Below are positions 1 to 9,930 of a DNA stretch of 64,000 bases, in pieces (position 1 is the first letter of the stretch; every line of letters begins with the position of its first letter). The notes under the pieces are model-generated. The model saw only the letters and a list, made by a program, of their open reading frames with translations. It was not told where the DNA came from and did not search any database. The position numbers were made by a program, and so were the translations under genes. Source of the stretch: Xanthomonas albilineans (GTDB lineage Bacteria > Pseudomonadota > Gammaproteobacteria > Xanthomonadales > Xanthomonadaceae); the NCBI RefSeq assembly GCF_002939705.1, contig NZ_MDCB01000011.1:1-64000 (forward strand), read 5' to 3'.

Positions 1-107
1 TCGTAGACCTTGAACGCCAGCGGGTTGTCCGAGGCCTTGCCTTCGAATGGAATGCGGCCGATGCCCGGAAAATATTCCTTGGCGCCGATATAGACGGAAT
101 TGCTCAT
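1..107 (-). CDS. xylA: Xylose isomerase, N-terminal part (runs off the left edge)
   Basis: Only the first 35 or so codons are inside the window. They read [20 protein letters not shown] and continue into a segment ending FKVY, which is the N-terminus of proteobacterial xylose isomerase. The enzyme interconverts D-xylose and D-xylulose in the cytoplasm using two divalent metal ions; the metal ligands and catalytic residues lie outside the window. The gene follows xylB on the same strand with a 36-base gap, so the two are probably co-transcribed. Together with the alpha-xylosidase upstream they would carry xylose released from xyloglucan into the pentose phosphate pathway. The identification rests on the N-terminus alone but is distinctive. 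Confidence 0.9.
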   Translation of the reverse strand, partial: MSNSVYIGAKEYFPGIGRIPFEGKASDNPLAFKVY

Positions 108-143
108 TACAAAGTCCTGATAGGCATGACGTGGGAAAAAGGA

Positions 144-1637
144 TCAACCGGCGTAGAGCGGGCCGATGGCCTGCAGATGCTGCGCGAAAGTACGGTAATG
201 CGCCTGGTACTGTTCGCCGCGTTGCGCATCCGGCTGCGCGGAGAGCGCCGCATCGTCCTGTTGATGCTGCAGCACGACCTCGGCCAAGCTGGCGCGCTCG
301 CCTTGGGCGTGGGCATCGGCCCACAGCGCCTGCAGGGCGGCGCCGAACGCGGCCCCCTCGGCCTGCGCCGGCACATGCACCGGCAGCGCGAACAGATCGG
401 CGATGAGCTGACGCCAACCGGCGCTCTTGCTGCCACCGCCGGTGACGTAGATCGAATCGAAACGCAGGCCGGCATCGACAAACGCATCGAAGCCATTGCG
501 CAAGCTGTAACTGGCCCCCTCCATCGCCGCGCGATAGAAATGTGCCGGCGTGGTGTTGTGCAGATCCATACCAGTCAGGCAACCACGCGCCGCCGGTAGA
601 TTGGGGGTGCGCTCGCCGTTGAAGAACGGCAGCAGCACCAAGCCACCGGCGCCGGGCGTGGTCGCGTCGAGCAAGGCCTCGCCCTGCCCGGTCTTGATCC
701 CGAACAGACGTGCGATGGTCTCGGTGGCAACGGTGCAGTTCATGGTGCAGATCAGCGGCAACCAACCGCCACTGGAGGAGCAGAACGCGGCCCAACGCGC
801 ATCGGCATCCACCACCGGGCGGTCGGCGTAAGCGAACAGGGTGCCGGAGGTACCCAGGCTCATGGTGAGGCGTCCAGGCACGACATTGCCGGTGCCGATC
901 GCGGCCATCATGTTGTCGCCGCCACCGGTGGCCACGCGAACCTCGCGCGGCAATCCCAGTGCCTGCGCCGCCGTGGCGGACAGGGCGAAGGTGGTCTCGG
1001 TGGGCACCAACGGCGGCAACGCCGCGGCCAGATCCCGCTGCGGATCGATCGCCTGCAACAGCGGCGCCGACCACTGCCGACGGCGCACATCCAGCCAGCC
1101 GCTGCCGGACGCATCGCCGAACTCGGTGTAACGCTCACCGGTGAGCCAGAAGTTGACGTAGTCGTGCGGCAACAGCACCGAGGTCATCGCGGCATAGGCC
1201 GGGTGACGGTGCTTGCGCGTCCACGGCAGCTTGGAAGCGGTGTAGCCGGCCAGGATCGGGTTACCGGCCAACTCCACGCAGCGCTGCGCACCACCGACCG
1301 CCTGCATGATCTCCTCGCACTCGCGCTGGGTACTGGTATCGCACCACAGCTTGACCGGCGCGGTGACCTGCCCCTGCGCGTCCAGCGGCACGAAGCCATG
1401 CTGCTGCCCGGAGACCGCGATCGCCCGAACCTGCGCACGGCGTTCGGCGCCAAGGGCGGCAAAGCAGGCGAGGATGCCGTCGATCCACCACTGCGCCTCT
1501 TGTTCGCGGGTGCCATCGTCGCGACTGATGAGCTCCAGCGTATGTCCGTGCATGGCGACCACACGACGACTGTCCGCATCATAGGCGAGCAGTTTGACGC
1601 TCTGAGTGCCCACATCCAGACCGATATACAGGCTCAT
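144..1637 (-). CDS. xylB: Xylulokinase
   Basis: A 497-residue FGGY-family sugar kinase that phosphorylates D-xylulose to xylulose 5-phosphate. The N-terminal phosphate-binding motif is DVGTQSVK (about residues 7-14), GGGDNMMAAIGTG lies near residue 250, and the FGGY C-terminal signature GGGSKSAGWRQLIADLF is near residue 400. The length fits the family (about 490-500). A start 30 bases further upstream is open, but MSLYIGLDVGTQ is the conserved family N-terminus, so I start there. It sits between the GH31 alpha-xylosidase upstream and xylA downstream on the same strand. Rhamnulokinase or glycerol kinase are less likely because of the xylA neighbour. Confidence 0.94.
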   Translation of the reverse strand: MSLYIGLDVGTQSVKLLAYDADSRRVVAMHGHTLELISRDDGTREQEAQWWIDGILACFAALGAERRAQVRAIAVSGQQHGFVPLDAQGQVTAPVKLWCDTSTQRECEEIMQAVGGAQRCVELAGNPILAGYTASKLPWTRKHRHPAYAAMTSVLLPHDYVNFWLTGERYTEFGDASGSGWLDVRRRQWSAPLLQAIDPQRDLAAALPPLVPTETTFALSATAAQALGLPREVRVATGGGDNMMAAIGTGNVVPGRLTMSLGTSGTLFAYADRPVVDADARWAAFCSSSGGWLPLICTMNCTVATETIARLFGIKTGQGEALLDATTPGAGGLVLLPFFNGERTPNLPAARGCLTGMDLHNTTPAHFYRAAMEGASYSLRNGFDAFVDAGLRFDSIYVTGGGSKSAGWRQLIADLFALPVHVPAQAEGAAFGAALQALWADAHAQGERASLAEVVLQHQQDDAALSAQPDAQRGEQYQAHYRTFAQHLQAIGPLYAG

Positions 1638-1907
1638 CGCCGCACCCGCCGCTCGTTGCACACACACAGATCCATCGTCGCTCCAGGAGAAAAAGCGGCA
1701 GCAGGGGGCTGGCCACCATCGACACAGTGTAGTCCGCCCGACGCCGGTTGCTCAGCCCCACCGACATCGGGCACGCATCGCTTCAGGTTGCCATCGTGCC
1801 TATGATCGACGTTGCAGTGAGTGCGAAGCCCGTTGGAGCGCATTGAAACAAGGCCTGCACCGCCGTCTCAGCGCACTGCAGACGGCTTCGCGCCGGGTTG
1901 ACCGAGA

Positions 1908-4802
1908 TCAGCGCGGCGCATCAGACGAAAGGACAGGCTTTGCCACACGCACAGCCTGGCCGTGGTACTGCACTTGGATGTCGGCCATGGGCTCAAGTGC
2001 GCCAGCATCGGCACGTGGGCCATCGACGAAGCGCACGTTGAAGCTGCGCCTAGTCTGCATGCCCGGCCAGCGGCCCACGCGCGCCCCGATGGTCAACACG
2101 CCTGTACGCTGGTCCCAGGCCAATGGAATCCGGCTGAATTCGCCCTGCTCGTAGCCATAGCCCTTGCCATCGTCCTCGTACAGCGAGAAACGGCCGTCGG
2201 TGCCGGTATAGACCACGAGGGTCAGCGGCGCATCCGGCGTTTCGTCGACATACTGCTGCACATGCGCGGTCGGCACGATCGCGCCGGCGCGCACGAACAA
2301 CGGCATGCGCTCCAGCGGCGCGGCCGCCTCGATGGTCTGGCCACCGTCGTAGCGCTTGCCGCTGTTGAAGTCGATCCAACTGGTCCCGGCCGGCAGGTAC
2401 ACCTGACGCGAGGTCGCGCCGAAACGGGTCACCGGCGCGACCAGGAACGCCGGCCCGAACAGGTACTGATCGTTGATGTCGGCGACCTTGGGATCGTCCG
2501 GAAAGTCCATCGGCAAACCGCGCATGATCACCCCGTCATGGTGGTAGGTATCGCCAGCGAGGGTGTAGATGTAGGGCAGCAAGGTGTAACGCAGACGACT
2601 GTAGTACGCCATGCTGGCGTAGTACGGCGTGCCTTCCGGGGCAATGTTCCAGATCTCGCGGTACGGGAACTGCCCGTGCGAACGGAACAGCGGCACGAAC
2701 GCGCCGAACTGGAACCAACGCGTATTGAGTTCGCGCCATTCCCGCAGATGCGCCGGATCCTGGTGTGCGTAACGCGTCTCCACCGCAAAACCGCCGATGT
2801 CGAAAGTCCAGTTCGGCAGGCCCGACATCGACAGGTTGACGCCGGCGGAAATCTGCTCGCGCAAATCGTCCCAGCGCGATGCGATGTCGCCGCTCCACAC
2901 CGCCACCGCATTGCGCTGCGTGCCGGCGTAGCCCTTGCGCGAGAGGATGAATACGCGTTTGCCGTCGGCGGCACGGTCGCCGACGTAGATGCCGTGGGTA
3001 TGCGGCAACGGATAGGAATTGAAGAACTCCGTCGAAGGCCCCAGCGCGGTCGGCGTGGTACGGGCCTTGCGCTCGGCGATGTCCAGGTTGGAATGCACAT
3101 CGGGTTCGTCGGCGTCCAGCCACCAGGCGTCGAAGCCCTTGCGGTTGAGCGTCTCCTCGATCTGGCGCCAGTAGATCGCCTGCGCCTGCGCCGCGTATGG
3201 ATCGTAGAAGGCATTTTTGTAGCCCTTGCCGATCCAGTCGCGTTCACCGACCTGGACATTGCGTCTGTAGATGTAGCCGGCCGCATCCAGTTCTTTGTAG
3301 TGGGCGGTACTCGGATAGAACTTGGGCCATACCGAGATCATGATCTGCGCGTGCAGGTCGTGCACCGTCTTGACCATGCCATCGGGATCTGGAAAACGGC
3401 TCTTGTCGAAGGTGTGTGCCCCCCAGGCATCCTCGGGCCAGTACGACCAGTCCTGCACGATGTTGTCGATGGGCAACCTGCGTCGGCGATACTCCGCCAG
3501 TACCGCGAGCAATTCGTCCTGGCGCTTGTAGCGTTCGCGGCTCTGCCAAAACCCGTAGGCCCACTTCGGCAGCAGCACCGCCTTGCCGGTGAGCGCACGG
3601 TAACCGGCGATGACTTGATCGGCGTTGTCGCCGGCAACGACGTAGTAGTCGATCATCTGCCCGACCTCGGACCACAGCGATAGCTCCTTGGCCTCGGCAG
3701 CAGGCAAGGGATCGCGATGCAGCAGGGCGATGTAGCTGGGATCGATCAGGCTCCATTCCAGCTTCAGCGTATGCCGCTGGCCTGGCTGCAGGTGCAACGC
3801 GAATTCGTGATGCCAGGGATTCCAGTTCTGTCGCCAGCGGTCGAGCACCAGCCTGCCGTCGATCCACAGCTTGGTGTATTCGCTGGCATACAGCGAGAAC
3901 GTATGCTCGCCGCCCCTGCGGGCTTCGAACGCGCCCTCCCAGACCACCTGCATGCGGCGCGTGTCGCCGGGCTTGGCCTGTTTCGGAAACTTGGCGAGGT
4001 CTTTGATGTACTGGTAGTCGATCTCGTTCTCGCGCCGCTCCAGCACCGGCTTGCCGTCGAGCGCATAGCGCGCCGTCAACGCGCCAAGCTTGCCCTGCGC
4101 GTCGTACAGGGTCAGCGATGCCGGTAGCGGTTGCAGACCGCGCGGATCGCCCATGCGGGTGATCGCGTTGTTATCCCACAAAATGCCGTAGTGGCGGCTG
4201 GACAGCAAAAACGGCACCGCCATGTCCAGATTGCTCTGCAGCAGTTCGACGTTGTGCCCTTTCTGATTCATCCAGCCTTGCTGGTGCTGACCGAAGCCAT
4301 AAAAGGCCTCGTCGGCCGGCGAGGCGAAGCGCTGACGCACGCTGAAGTACGCCTTGCCCTCCACCGTCAACGGGACGAAGCTGCGCCCACCCGGCACTTC
4401 GGACAACAACGGTCGGCCATGCGCATCGACAACACTGACGTGGCCATCGATCATGGAAACCCGCGCGCTCAATCTGGCGGTCCGGACCCACACCGCATCG
4501 CCCTGGCGCTCGAAACGAAAGCTGTTATCGCCCTGCACCGGCACGCGCATCAAACTCGACGTGCGTTGGAAGGTGCCATGCGGATCGGCGCTGACCCGCA
4601 ACAGATTGCTGTCCACCACCTGCAGCCGAACCGGCACGCTTCCCTCCGCGCTGGGCCGCACGATGATGCCATCGGCTTGCTGGGTCACCTGCTGCGCGAG
4701 CGCAGCGCCGGCGATGCATGCACTCAACGCCAAGACCAAGGCGAACAGACGCCTCCGCAGCGTCATGGCCGAACGAACGGTGTGGCTCGAAATGTGCATC
4801 AT
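1908..4802 (-). CDS. GH31 alpha-xylosidase with PA14 insert, exported
   Basis: A 964-residue glycoside hydrolase of family 31 that should remove alpha-1,6-linked xylose from the non-reducing end of xyloglucan oligosaccharides. The start at 4802 follows a GGAAGGA ribosome site. The protein begins with a signal peptide whose basic and hydrophobic part is RRRLFALVLALSACIAGAALA. Residues about 255-365 form a PA14-type insertion in the N-terminal region, with a run like TFSLYASEYTKLWIDGRLVL. This architecture is known from Cellvibrio Xyl31A-type enzymes that act on long xyloglucan oligosaccharides. The catalytic nucleophile is the Asp in WWLDADEPD (about residue 563); the acid/base is probably the Asp in VWSGD (about 637). 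The acetylesterase gene is 92 bases upstream. An alpha-glucosidase activity is possible but less consistent with the PA14 insert and the xylAB neighbours. Confidence 0.88.
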   Translation of the reverse strand: MMHISSHTVRSAMTLRRRLFALVLALSACIAGAALAQQVTQQADGIIVRPSAEGSVPVRLQVVDSNLLRVSADPHGTFQRTSSLMRVPVQGDNSFRFERQGDAVWVRTARLSARVSMIDGHVSVVDAHGRPLLSEVPGGRSFVPLTVEGKAYFSVRQRFASPADEAFYGFGQHQQGWMNQKGHNVELLQSNLDMAVPFLLSSRHYGILWDNNAITRMGDPRGLQPLPASLTLYDAQGKLGALTARYALDGKPVLERRENEIDYQYIKDLAKFPKQAKPGDTRRMQVVWEGAFEARRGGEHTFSLYASEYTKLWIDGRLVLDRWRQNWNPWHHEFALHLQPGQRHTLKLEWSLIDPSYIALLHRDPLPAAEAKELSLWSEVGQMIDYYVVAGDNADQVIAGYRALTGKAVLLPKWAYGFWQSRERYKRQDELLAVLAEYRRRRLPIDNIVQDWSYWPEDAWGAHTFDKSRFPDPDGMVKTVHDLHAQIMISVWPKFYPSTAHYKELDAAGYIYRRNVQVGERDWIGKGYKNAFYDPYAAQAQAIYWRQIEETLNRKGFDAWWLDADEPDVHSNLDIAERKARTTPTALGPSTEFFNSYPLPHTHGIYVGDRAADGKRVFILSRKGYAGTQRNAVAVWSGDIASRWDDLREQISAGVNLSMSGLPNWTFDIGGFAVETRYAHQDPAHLREWRELNTRWFQFGAFVPLFRSHGQFPYREIWNIAPEGTPYYASMAYYSRLRYTLLPYIYTLAGDTYHHDGVIMRGLPMDFPDDPKVADINDQYLFGPAFLVAPVTRFGATSRQVYLPAGTSWIDFNSGKRYDGGQTIEAAAPLERMPLFVRAGAIVPTAHVQQYVDETPDAPLTLVVYTGTDGRFSLYEDDGKGYGYEQGEFSRIPLAWDQRTGVLTIGARVGRWPGMQTRRSFNVRFVDGPRADAGALEPMADIQVQYHGQAVRVAKPVLSSDAPR

Positions 4803-4894
4803 CGTTCCTTCCCGGCACGCATGCCTGCAACAGATGTCGGCAACCGGCACAGCACACTGACTGCATGGTAAAAAACGGCGGCAGCCACCGTCGC

Positions 4895-6820
4895 TCACCA
4901 GGTATCGGTACGGAACGGAGACACCGGCAATTGCTCGCGGTTAACAAGGTTGGCGTCGGCCGGGTTCTCGCTCCAAGCGTAACGCACCGCCTGCGGCTGC
5001 GGCACCGCCGCGCTACGCACCAGCACGTGGTCGCCCTCGATGCGCGCTTGTGCAGGATGAAAACGGCGATCGGCCCCGGCAATAGCAAAACCATGCAATT
5101 CCCCGCCACCGCGTACCGCCAGCGCGCTGCCCAGCAGATCGAAACGCAGCCTCGCCTGGCCGTGATCGAAGTGAGCATCGGCCAGCACCGGCGCCGTGTA
5201 GATCAACGTTTCACCGTAGGCGACGTGGCGCGCGGCAAGCGCCAGACGATGGGCGACATCCTGCTTGTCGGGCGGATGGATGTCGCCAGGCGTACCGATA
5301 TCGATGGTCACCACCTGCGCCGTCGCTGGCAGCGCCAGCGCTTTGGACTGCGACTCGCGCAGCAGCGCCCATGGACTCAGGTCGTCCGTGTCGGCACCAG
5401 CGCGGAAATTGGCCAGTTGCACCCACAGGAAGGGCAATTGCGGCTGCCCACGTTCCTCGCGCCAGTGCCGGATCATCGCGGCGAACTGTTCGCGATAACG
5501 CAGCGCGCCGAGCGCGGTGGCATTACTCTCGCCCTGGTACCAGATCACGCCTCGCACCGGAAACGGCTGCAACGGATGGATCATCGCGTTGTAGAGCAGC
5601 GTCGGCTCATGGTTCTTGTCATCGTTCAAGTTCACCGTGACCTTGGCCGGACGGAACTTCCAGCCCTGCAATGGGCGTCTGGCGCCACCGGCGACTTCGA
5701 CGAAGCGCTCGCTGTCCTCGCCATGCAGACCACCGCCGCCGCCGAGATCGGTCACCTGCACCGCAATCCGGTTGACGCCCGGCTTCAGCACCGTCGCCGG
5801 CACTGGATACACGCGCGCCTGATTCCAGCGATTCTCGGTGCTGCCGACCTGCTGGCCATTGACATAGGTCACGTCGGAGTCGTCAACCTTGCCCACGCCC
5901 AGCACAATACCGGCCTTGGCTTCGGCGGCGCTGAGGGTAAAGGAGGTGCGATACCAGGCGATGCCATCCATGCCCTCGTAACCGCTACTTTCCCACGTGC
6001 GCTCGACCGAAATGCTGTCCCACTGACTGTCGTCCAGGTCGGCCGCGCGCCACGCCTTCGCGCTGTCCTGCACCGCCGGCCAGCGCGCGATGCGCTGACG
6101 CACCGCGGCCAAGGTGCGCGCGTCCTTGGCCTGCTGCTCGGCTTGGCGCCGCGCACTCTGCGCCGCGTCGATATCCAGCGCCGACCGGTCCATCCATGCC
6201 TCGATGGCACTGCCACTCCACGTGCTGTCGATGATGCCTATTGGCACGCCAATGTGCTCGCGCAGCTCACGCGCGAAAAAATAAGCTACTGCGGAAAACG
6301 CGTGGGCATGCTCCGGCGTGGTGGCTTGCCATGTTCCGCCGGTCAAGCGCGGCTGCGGCTGCGGCGACCAGGTATGCGGCACTTTGAAATCGCGCAACTG
6401 CGAGTCCGTCGCAGCCGCGATTTCGCGCGCACCGTCGCGGGCCATCACCAGCGGCATTTCCATATTGGACTGACCGCTGGCCAGCCAAACATCGCCGATC
6501 AACACATCGCCGATACGCTGCCGGCTGCCGTCACCCTGCACCTCCAGCACATAGGGACCGCCCGCCGCATGCGCCGGCAACTGTGCCTGCCAGCGTCCAT
6601 CCGGCGCAGCGACCGCGTTCGCCTGCGCATCGTCCAGGCGCACCTGAATACGCGCCCCCGGGGTGGCCCATCCCCACACTGGTATTGGCACATCGCGCTG
6701 CAACACCGCACCCTCGGTGAACAGCAAGGGCAACTGCAACGCGGCCGCCGCCGGCCACGACAACGCTGCCATCGCCAACAGAGTCAGCCAGCGAACGGAG
6801 GAAAACCTGGAAACGGGCAT
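4895..6820 (-). CDS. Sialate O-acetylesterase-like esterase (CE20-type, probable xyloglucan acetylesterase)
   Basis: A 641-residue SGNH-hydrolase with a signal peptide (MPVSRFSSVRWLTLLAMAAL, cut after AAA). The nucleophile block is SGQSNMEMPL near residue 118 and the Asp/His block is GDIHPPDKQ near residue 515. Between them, about residues 200-340, lies an inserted beta-rich region with WYRTSFTL and DSDVTYVNGQQVG, resembling GH2-type sugar-binding domains. Enzymes with this split arrangement in Xanthomonas xyloglucan loci have been assigned to carbohydrate esterase family CE20 and remove acetyl groups from xyloglucan side chains. Its place between a TonB receptor and a GH31 alpha-xylosidase supports that role. 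The sialic acid name is a legacy family label; nothing here suggests sialic acid use. It probably acts in the periplasm. Confidence 0.85.
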   Translation of the reverse strand: MPVSRFSSVRWLTLLAMAALSWPAAAALQLPLLFTEGAVLQRDVPIPVWGWATPGARIQVRLDDAQANAVAAPDGRWQAQLPAHAAGGPYVLEVQGDGSRQRIGDVLIGDVWLASGQSNMEMPLVMARDGAREIAAATDSQLRDFKVPHTWSPQPQPRLTGGTWQATTPEHAHAFSAVAYFFARELREHIGVPIGIIDSTWSGSAIEAWMDRSALDIDAAQSARRQAEQQAKDARTLAAVRQRIARWPAVQDSAKAWRAADLDDSQWDSISVERTWESSGYEGMDGIAWYRTSFTLSAAEAKAGIVLGVGKVDDSDVTYVNGQQVGSTENRWNQARVYPVPATVLKPGVNRIAVQVTDLGGGGGLHGEDSERFVEVAGGARRPLQGWKFRPAKVTVNLNDDKNHEPTLLYNAMIHPLQPFPVRGVIWYQGESNATALGALRYREQFAAMIRHWREERGQPQLPFLWVQLANFRAGADTDDLSPWALLRESQSKALALPATAQVVTIDIGTPGDIHPPDKQDVAHRLALAARHVAYGETLIYTAPVLADAHFDHGQARLRFDLLGSALAVRGGGELHGFAIAGADRRFHPAQARIEGDHVLVRSAAVPQPQAVRYAWSENPADANLVNREQLPVSPFRTDTW

Positions 6821-7011
6821 GGTGTGGATCCTAGAGCGTGTTATTTAGATTGAAATACGTGCGAAACCGTGGATTACATTGCGACAAGGCGTGCGCCTTG
6901 CCCAGGCTATTGCCGCCAGGGCAAGGCGCGCACCACCGTTTCGGCGCACTCCAGATCACGTCCCGCGAGGTTGGCCGTCAGCGGCCCGCTGCACCCACGG
7001 CAGGATCGCCA

Positions 7012-9930
7012 CTACCAATTGGCGCGCAGCACCAGCGAATAGCGCCGGTCGTTGACGAACCAACTGCGGGTGTACAAGTGTGGATCGACCTCGCCGTCGC
7101 TATAGGACGTCGGCCCCATCAGCACCTTGGTCACCGTATTGGTGAGGTTGTTGGCCTGCACTCCCAGTTGCAGGTGCGGCGTGAATCGATAGAACAAGGA
7201 GGCATCCAGTTGCCCGAAATCGTCCGACCACGCCGGCAACTTGGTGATGACGTCGCTGGCGCTCAACAGGTAGCGCGAGCGCCAGTTGTAGGCCAGACGA
7301 ACCGACAACGGTCCTTTCTCGTAGATGCCGGCCAGGTTGTAGCTACGCCGCGACAACCCTTCCAACGGCAGGCGCACGCCGGTAACGGTCGTCTTGGTGT
7401 AGGGATCGGTCGCAGTATTGACCCCGCCGTTGCTATCGACGAAGGTAAAATTAGCATTGACGCCAAAGCCGCTCATCCAGCCCGGCAGGAAATCGAAGAA
7501 CTGGGTATAACCATATTCGAAGCCGCCGATGTGGCCCTTGTCCATGTTGTAGGGACGCGTCACCAGCCACGGCTGGCCGTTGTAGATCTCGGTGACGGTC
7601 TGATTGGAGAAGTAGTCCCTGACGTCTTTATAGAACAACGTCAGATACATCATGTCGCTCTTGCCGAAATACCATTCCAGCGCGGTGTCGTACTGGTTGG
7701 CCTTCATCGGTTTCAGGTTCGGGTTGCCGGCGGTGCCGGTCCATTGGGTCACCACGCCATCTTGGATCGTCGCGGCGAGCAACAGATACGGTTGTAGCTG
7801 GCTGTAATCCGGACGCGCGATGGCCTTGGAGGCGGCAATGCGCCATTGCAGCGCGTCGGAGAACTTGAAACGCATATTGAAGCTTGGCAATACGTTGGTG
7901 TAGCTCCCCTTGGCATTATTGGGAAAATACTGGCCGGTGTACTCCGCCGCCAATGCGGCCGAGGAAGTACTCGCAGACAGATCGGGAAATTGCCCGTAGC
8001 CGGTGGCACTGGTCTTGGTCTGCACCACACGCACGCCGACATTGCCGTCCACCGGGACACCCAAAGCCGTATCGTTGCCGAAGTACAGCATCATGTACGC
8101 GGCCTGGGTGCGCTCGAACTGGCGATTGATATCCTGCAACTGGTAATGCTCCGGCGACCAACCGGTGCCGCGCAATGCGACGATCTGCTCGATCAGCTTG
8201 GTGGTGCCGGCATAGTCCTTGACCGCCGCGTCGCTGGGGAAATACAACTGTTTTGGCACGTTCACCTTGCCCCGGAACAGGTTCGACAAGGTGTACCACG
8301 ACGAGGATTGGGTCATGTAATCGGCCAGATCAGCCAGCCCGGTGGCCGTGCCGGGAATGGGCGCCCAATTGTCGGAAATCACGCCCCAGTTGTAGCGGGT
8401 GTTCTTGTTGGTCTGGGTACGGGAAGTGCCGCGAATGCCGGCGCGGAAACTGCGCAACCACGGATTATCGTCGTAGCTGTAGTCCAGATCGAAGCGTGTG
8501 GCCAGCTCCCTGCCACTGTTCTGCCCCAGGTGATCCATCGCCGCGCTCCAGAAATAATTGGCAGGAGCGGAGAGATAACTGGGATTGGCAAGCGTCACCG
8601 ACGGGTAACTGCCGCTCAGATCGAAGGTCAGGCCCGGCATGTAGATCGAATCGAACAGAGTGAAATCCAGCGCATCGCTGTGCGACTGCACCAATTGCAT
8701 GTCGCCGCGCAGGTTCAAGCGGTCGGTCAGGCGTTGGGTGAAACCACCGGACAGGTCCGCGGTCGTGGTGGTCTGCTGCGCGTAGCGATTCTGGGTATAG
8801 AAGCGCACGCCGTCATTGCCGGTAATATTGCCGCGCGAGGAACTGGACACCGGCTCACCACTGACGAAGCGGCCTTCATCGTTGTAGGTGAACATGGTTC
8901 CCGGCGCAGGACCGACCGCATTGCTCTGATCGTTGAAAAACGCCGCGTGCTCCTGCCAGTTCATGTCGTACGTCGAACGCAAGTACTGCACATAGATGTC
9001 GGTGTCATCACTGGGTCGCCACTGGAATGCAGCCGCAATGCCCTTGCGCTTGCGTTCGGAATCCATTTGCCGCCAATTGACCCCACCCGGCACATAGACC
9101 TTGGAAAAATTGGTCCCAGCCAGCAGCGCCGGATCGGTGCGGCGCACGAACGGTTCGACCTGGACGCCATCGCTACGCGTGGCCATCGACGAATACGCCG
9201 CATCCAACATCAACCCCATTTCGCCCAGGTCAGTGTTCCAGCGGTTACTGAACAGGAACGAGCCAGACGGCTTGTAAGTCTTGCTGAGGTCGCCGTAGTT
9301 GGCGTCGGCGTTGAAAGCGATGCTCCGGCCCGGCTGGTCGAACGGCATGCGCGTACGCAGGTTGACCGTGCCGCCGAGTCCGCCCTCGATGATCTCTGCC
9401 GATGGATTCTTGTAGACGTCCACACCGGCCATCAGTTCGGCCGGGACATCCTCGAAGCTGAGGCCACGGCCGCTGGCGGCGCTGAAGCTATCGCGACCAT
9501 TGAGCTCGCCGCGGACCTGGGTCATGCCGCGGATCATCACTCCGCTGCCTTCGGCGGAGAAATGGTCAGGATCGTTGCGCGCCATGAAGTGATCGATGGT
9601 CACGCCGCTGACCCGCTGCAGGCTTTCGGTCACGCTGCGGTCGGGTAACGCACCGATATCCTCGGCGCTGACCGAATCGACGACCTGTTCGGCATCGTGT
9701 TTGATCGACTGCGATTTGATCAAACTGCCACGCACGCCTTTGACTTGCACCGTATCGAGTTCGGTGACGGACGCATTTTTTTTATTGCCGCTATCCTCGG
9801 CCTGCTGTGCCAGTGCCTGAGCACTGAGCAATAAACCGATACTTACAGCGATGACGGAGCGGGCCAGAATGTGCGTTGCACATGGCCGTGCGGTCGGCCG
9901 AGCCGAACCGCGTGGGTACTGCGATGACAT
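7012..9930 (-). CDS. TonB-dependent outer-membrane receptor, carbohydrate type
   Basis: A 972-residue outer-membrane transporter. The long frame opens 201 bases earlier, but MSSQYPRG at 9930 has a GGGAGGG ribosome site 8 bases upstream and is followed by a cleavable signal (SVIAVSIGLLLSAQALAQ). After the signal come a segment TELDTVQVKGVRGSLIKSQ, where a TonB box would lie, and a plug domain (ALPDRSVTESLQRVSGVTI, MIRGMTQVRGELNG). The rest is a 22-strand barrel ending in an aromatic residue (YSLVLRANW). Length and motifs match the Xanthomonas TonB receptors linked to plant polysaccharide use. It is first in the row receptor, esterase, alpha-xylosidase, xylB, xylA, so xyloglucan oligosaccharides are the likely cargo. 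Substrate is inferred from neighbours only. Confidence 0.9.
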   Translation of the reverse strand: MSSQYPRGSARPTARPCATHILARSVIAVSIGLLLSAQALAQQAEDSGNKKNASVTELDTVQVKGVRGSLIKSQSIKHDAEQVVDSVSAEDIGALPDRSVTESLQRVSGVTIDHFMARNDPDHFSAEGSGVMIRGMTQVRGELNGRDSFSAASGRGLSFEDVPAELMAGVDVYKNPSAEIIEGGLGGTVNLRTRMPFDQPGRSIAFNADANYGDLSKTYKPSGSFLFSNRWNTDLGEMGLMLDAAYSSMATRSDGVQVEPFVRRTDPALLAGTNFSKVYVPGGVNWRQMDSERKRKGIAAAFQWRPSDDTDIYVQYLRSTYDMNWQEHAAFFNDQSNAVGPAPGTMFTYNDEGRFVSGEPVSSSSRGNITGNDGVRFYTQNRYAQQTTTTADLSGGFTQRLTDRLNLRGDMQLVQSHSDALDFTLFDSIYMPGLTFDLSGSYPSVTLANPSYLSAPANYFWSAAMDHLGQNSGRELATRFDLDYSYDDNPWLRSFRAGIRGTSRTQTNKNTRYNWGVISDNWAPIPGTATGLADLADYMTQSSSWYTLSNLFRGKVNVPKQLYFPSDAAVKDYAGTTKLIEQIVALRGTGWSPEHYQLQDINRQFERTQAAYMMLYFGNDTALGVPVDGNVGVRVVQTKTSATGYGQFPDLSASTSSAALAAEYTGQYFPNNAKGSYTNVLPSFNMRFKFSDALQWRIAASKAIARPDYSQLQPYLLLAATIQDGVVTQWTGTAGNPNLKPMKANQYDTALEWYFGKSDMMYLTLFYKDVRDYFSNQTVTEIYNGQPWLVTRPYNMDKGHIGGFEYGYTQFFDFLPGWMSGFGVNANFTFVDSNGGVNTATDPYTKTTVTGVRLPLEGLSRRSYNLAGIYEKGPLSVRLAYNWRSRYLLSASDVITKLPAWSDDFGQLDASLFYRFTPHLQLGVQANNLTNTVTKVLMGPTSYSDGEVDPHLYTRSWFVNDRRYSLVLRANW

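Noticed and set aside
1962-3683. 573-codon plus-strand open frame
   Set aside because: Antisense to the GH31 gene; high GC gives long stop-free frames opposite real genes. Its translation is rich in His, Arg, Val and matches no family.
4718-6853. 711-codon plus-strand open frame
   Set aside because: Antisense shadow of the acetylesterase gene; composition typical of reverse-frame reading.
7846-9648. 600-codon plus-strand open frame
   Set aside because: Antisense shadow of the TonB receptor, which has signal peptide, plug and barrel signatures in the other strand.
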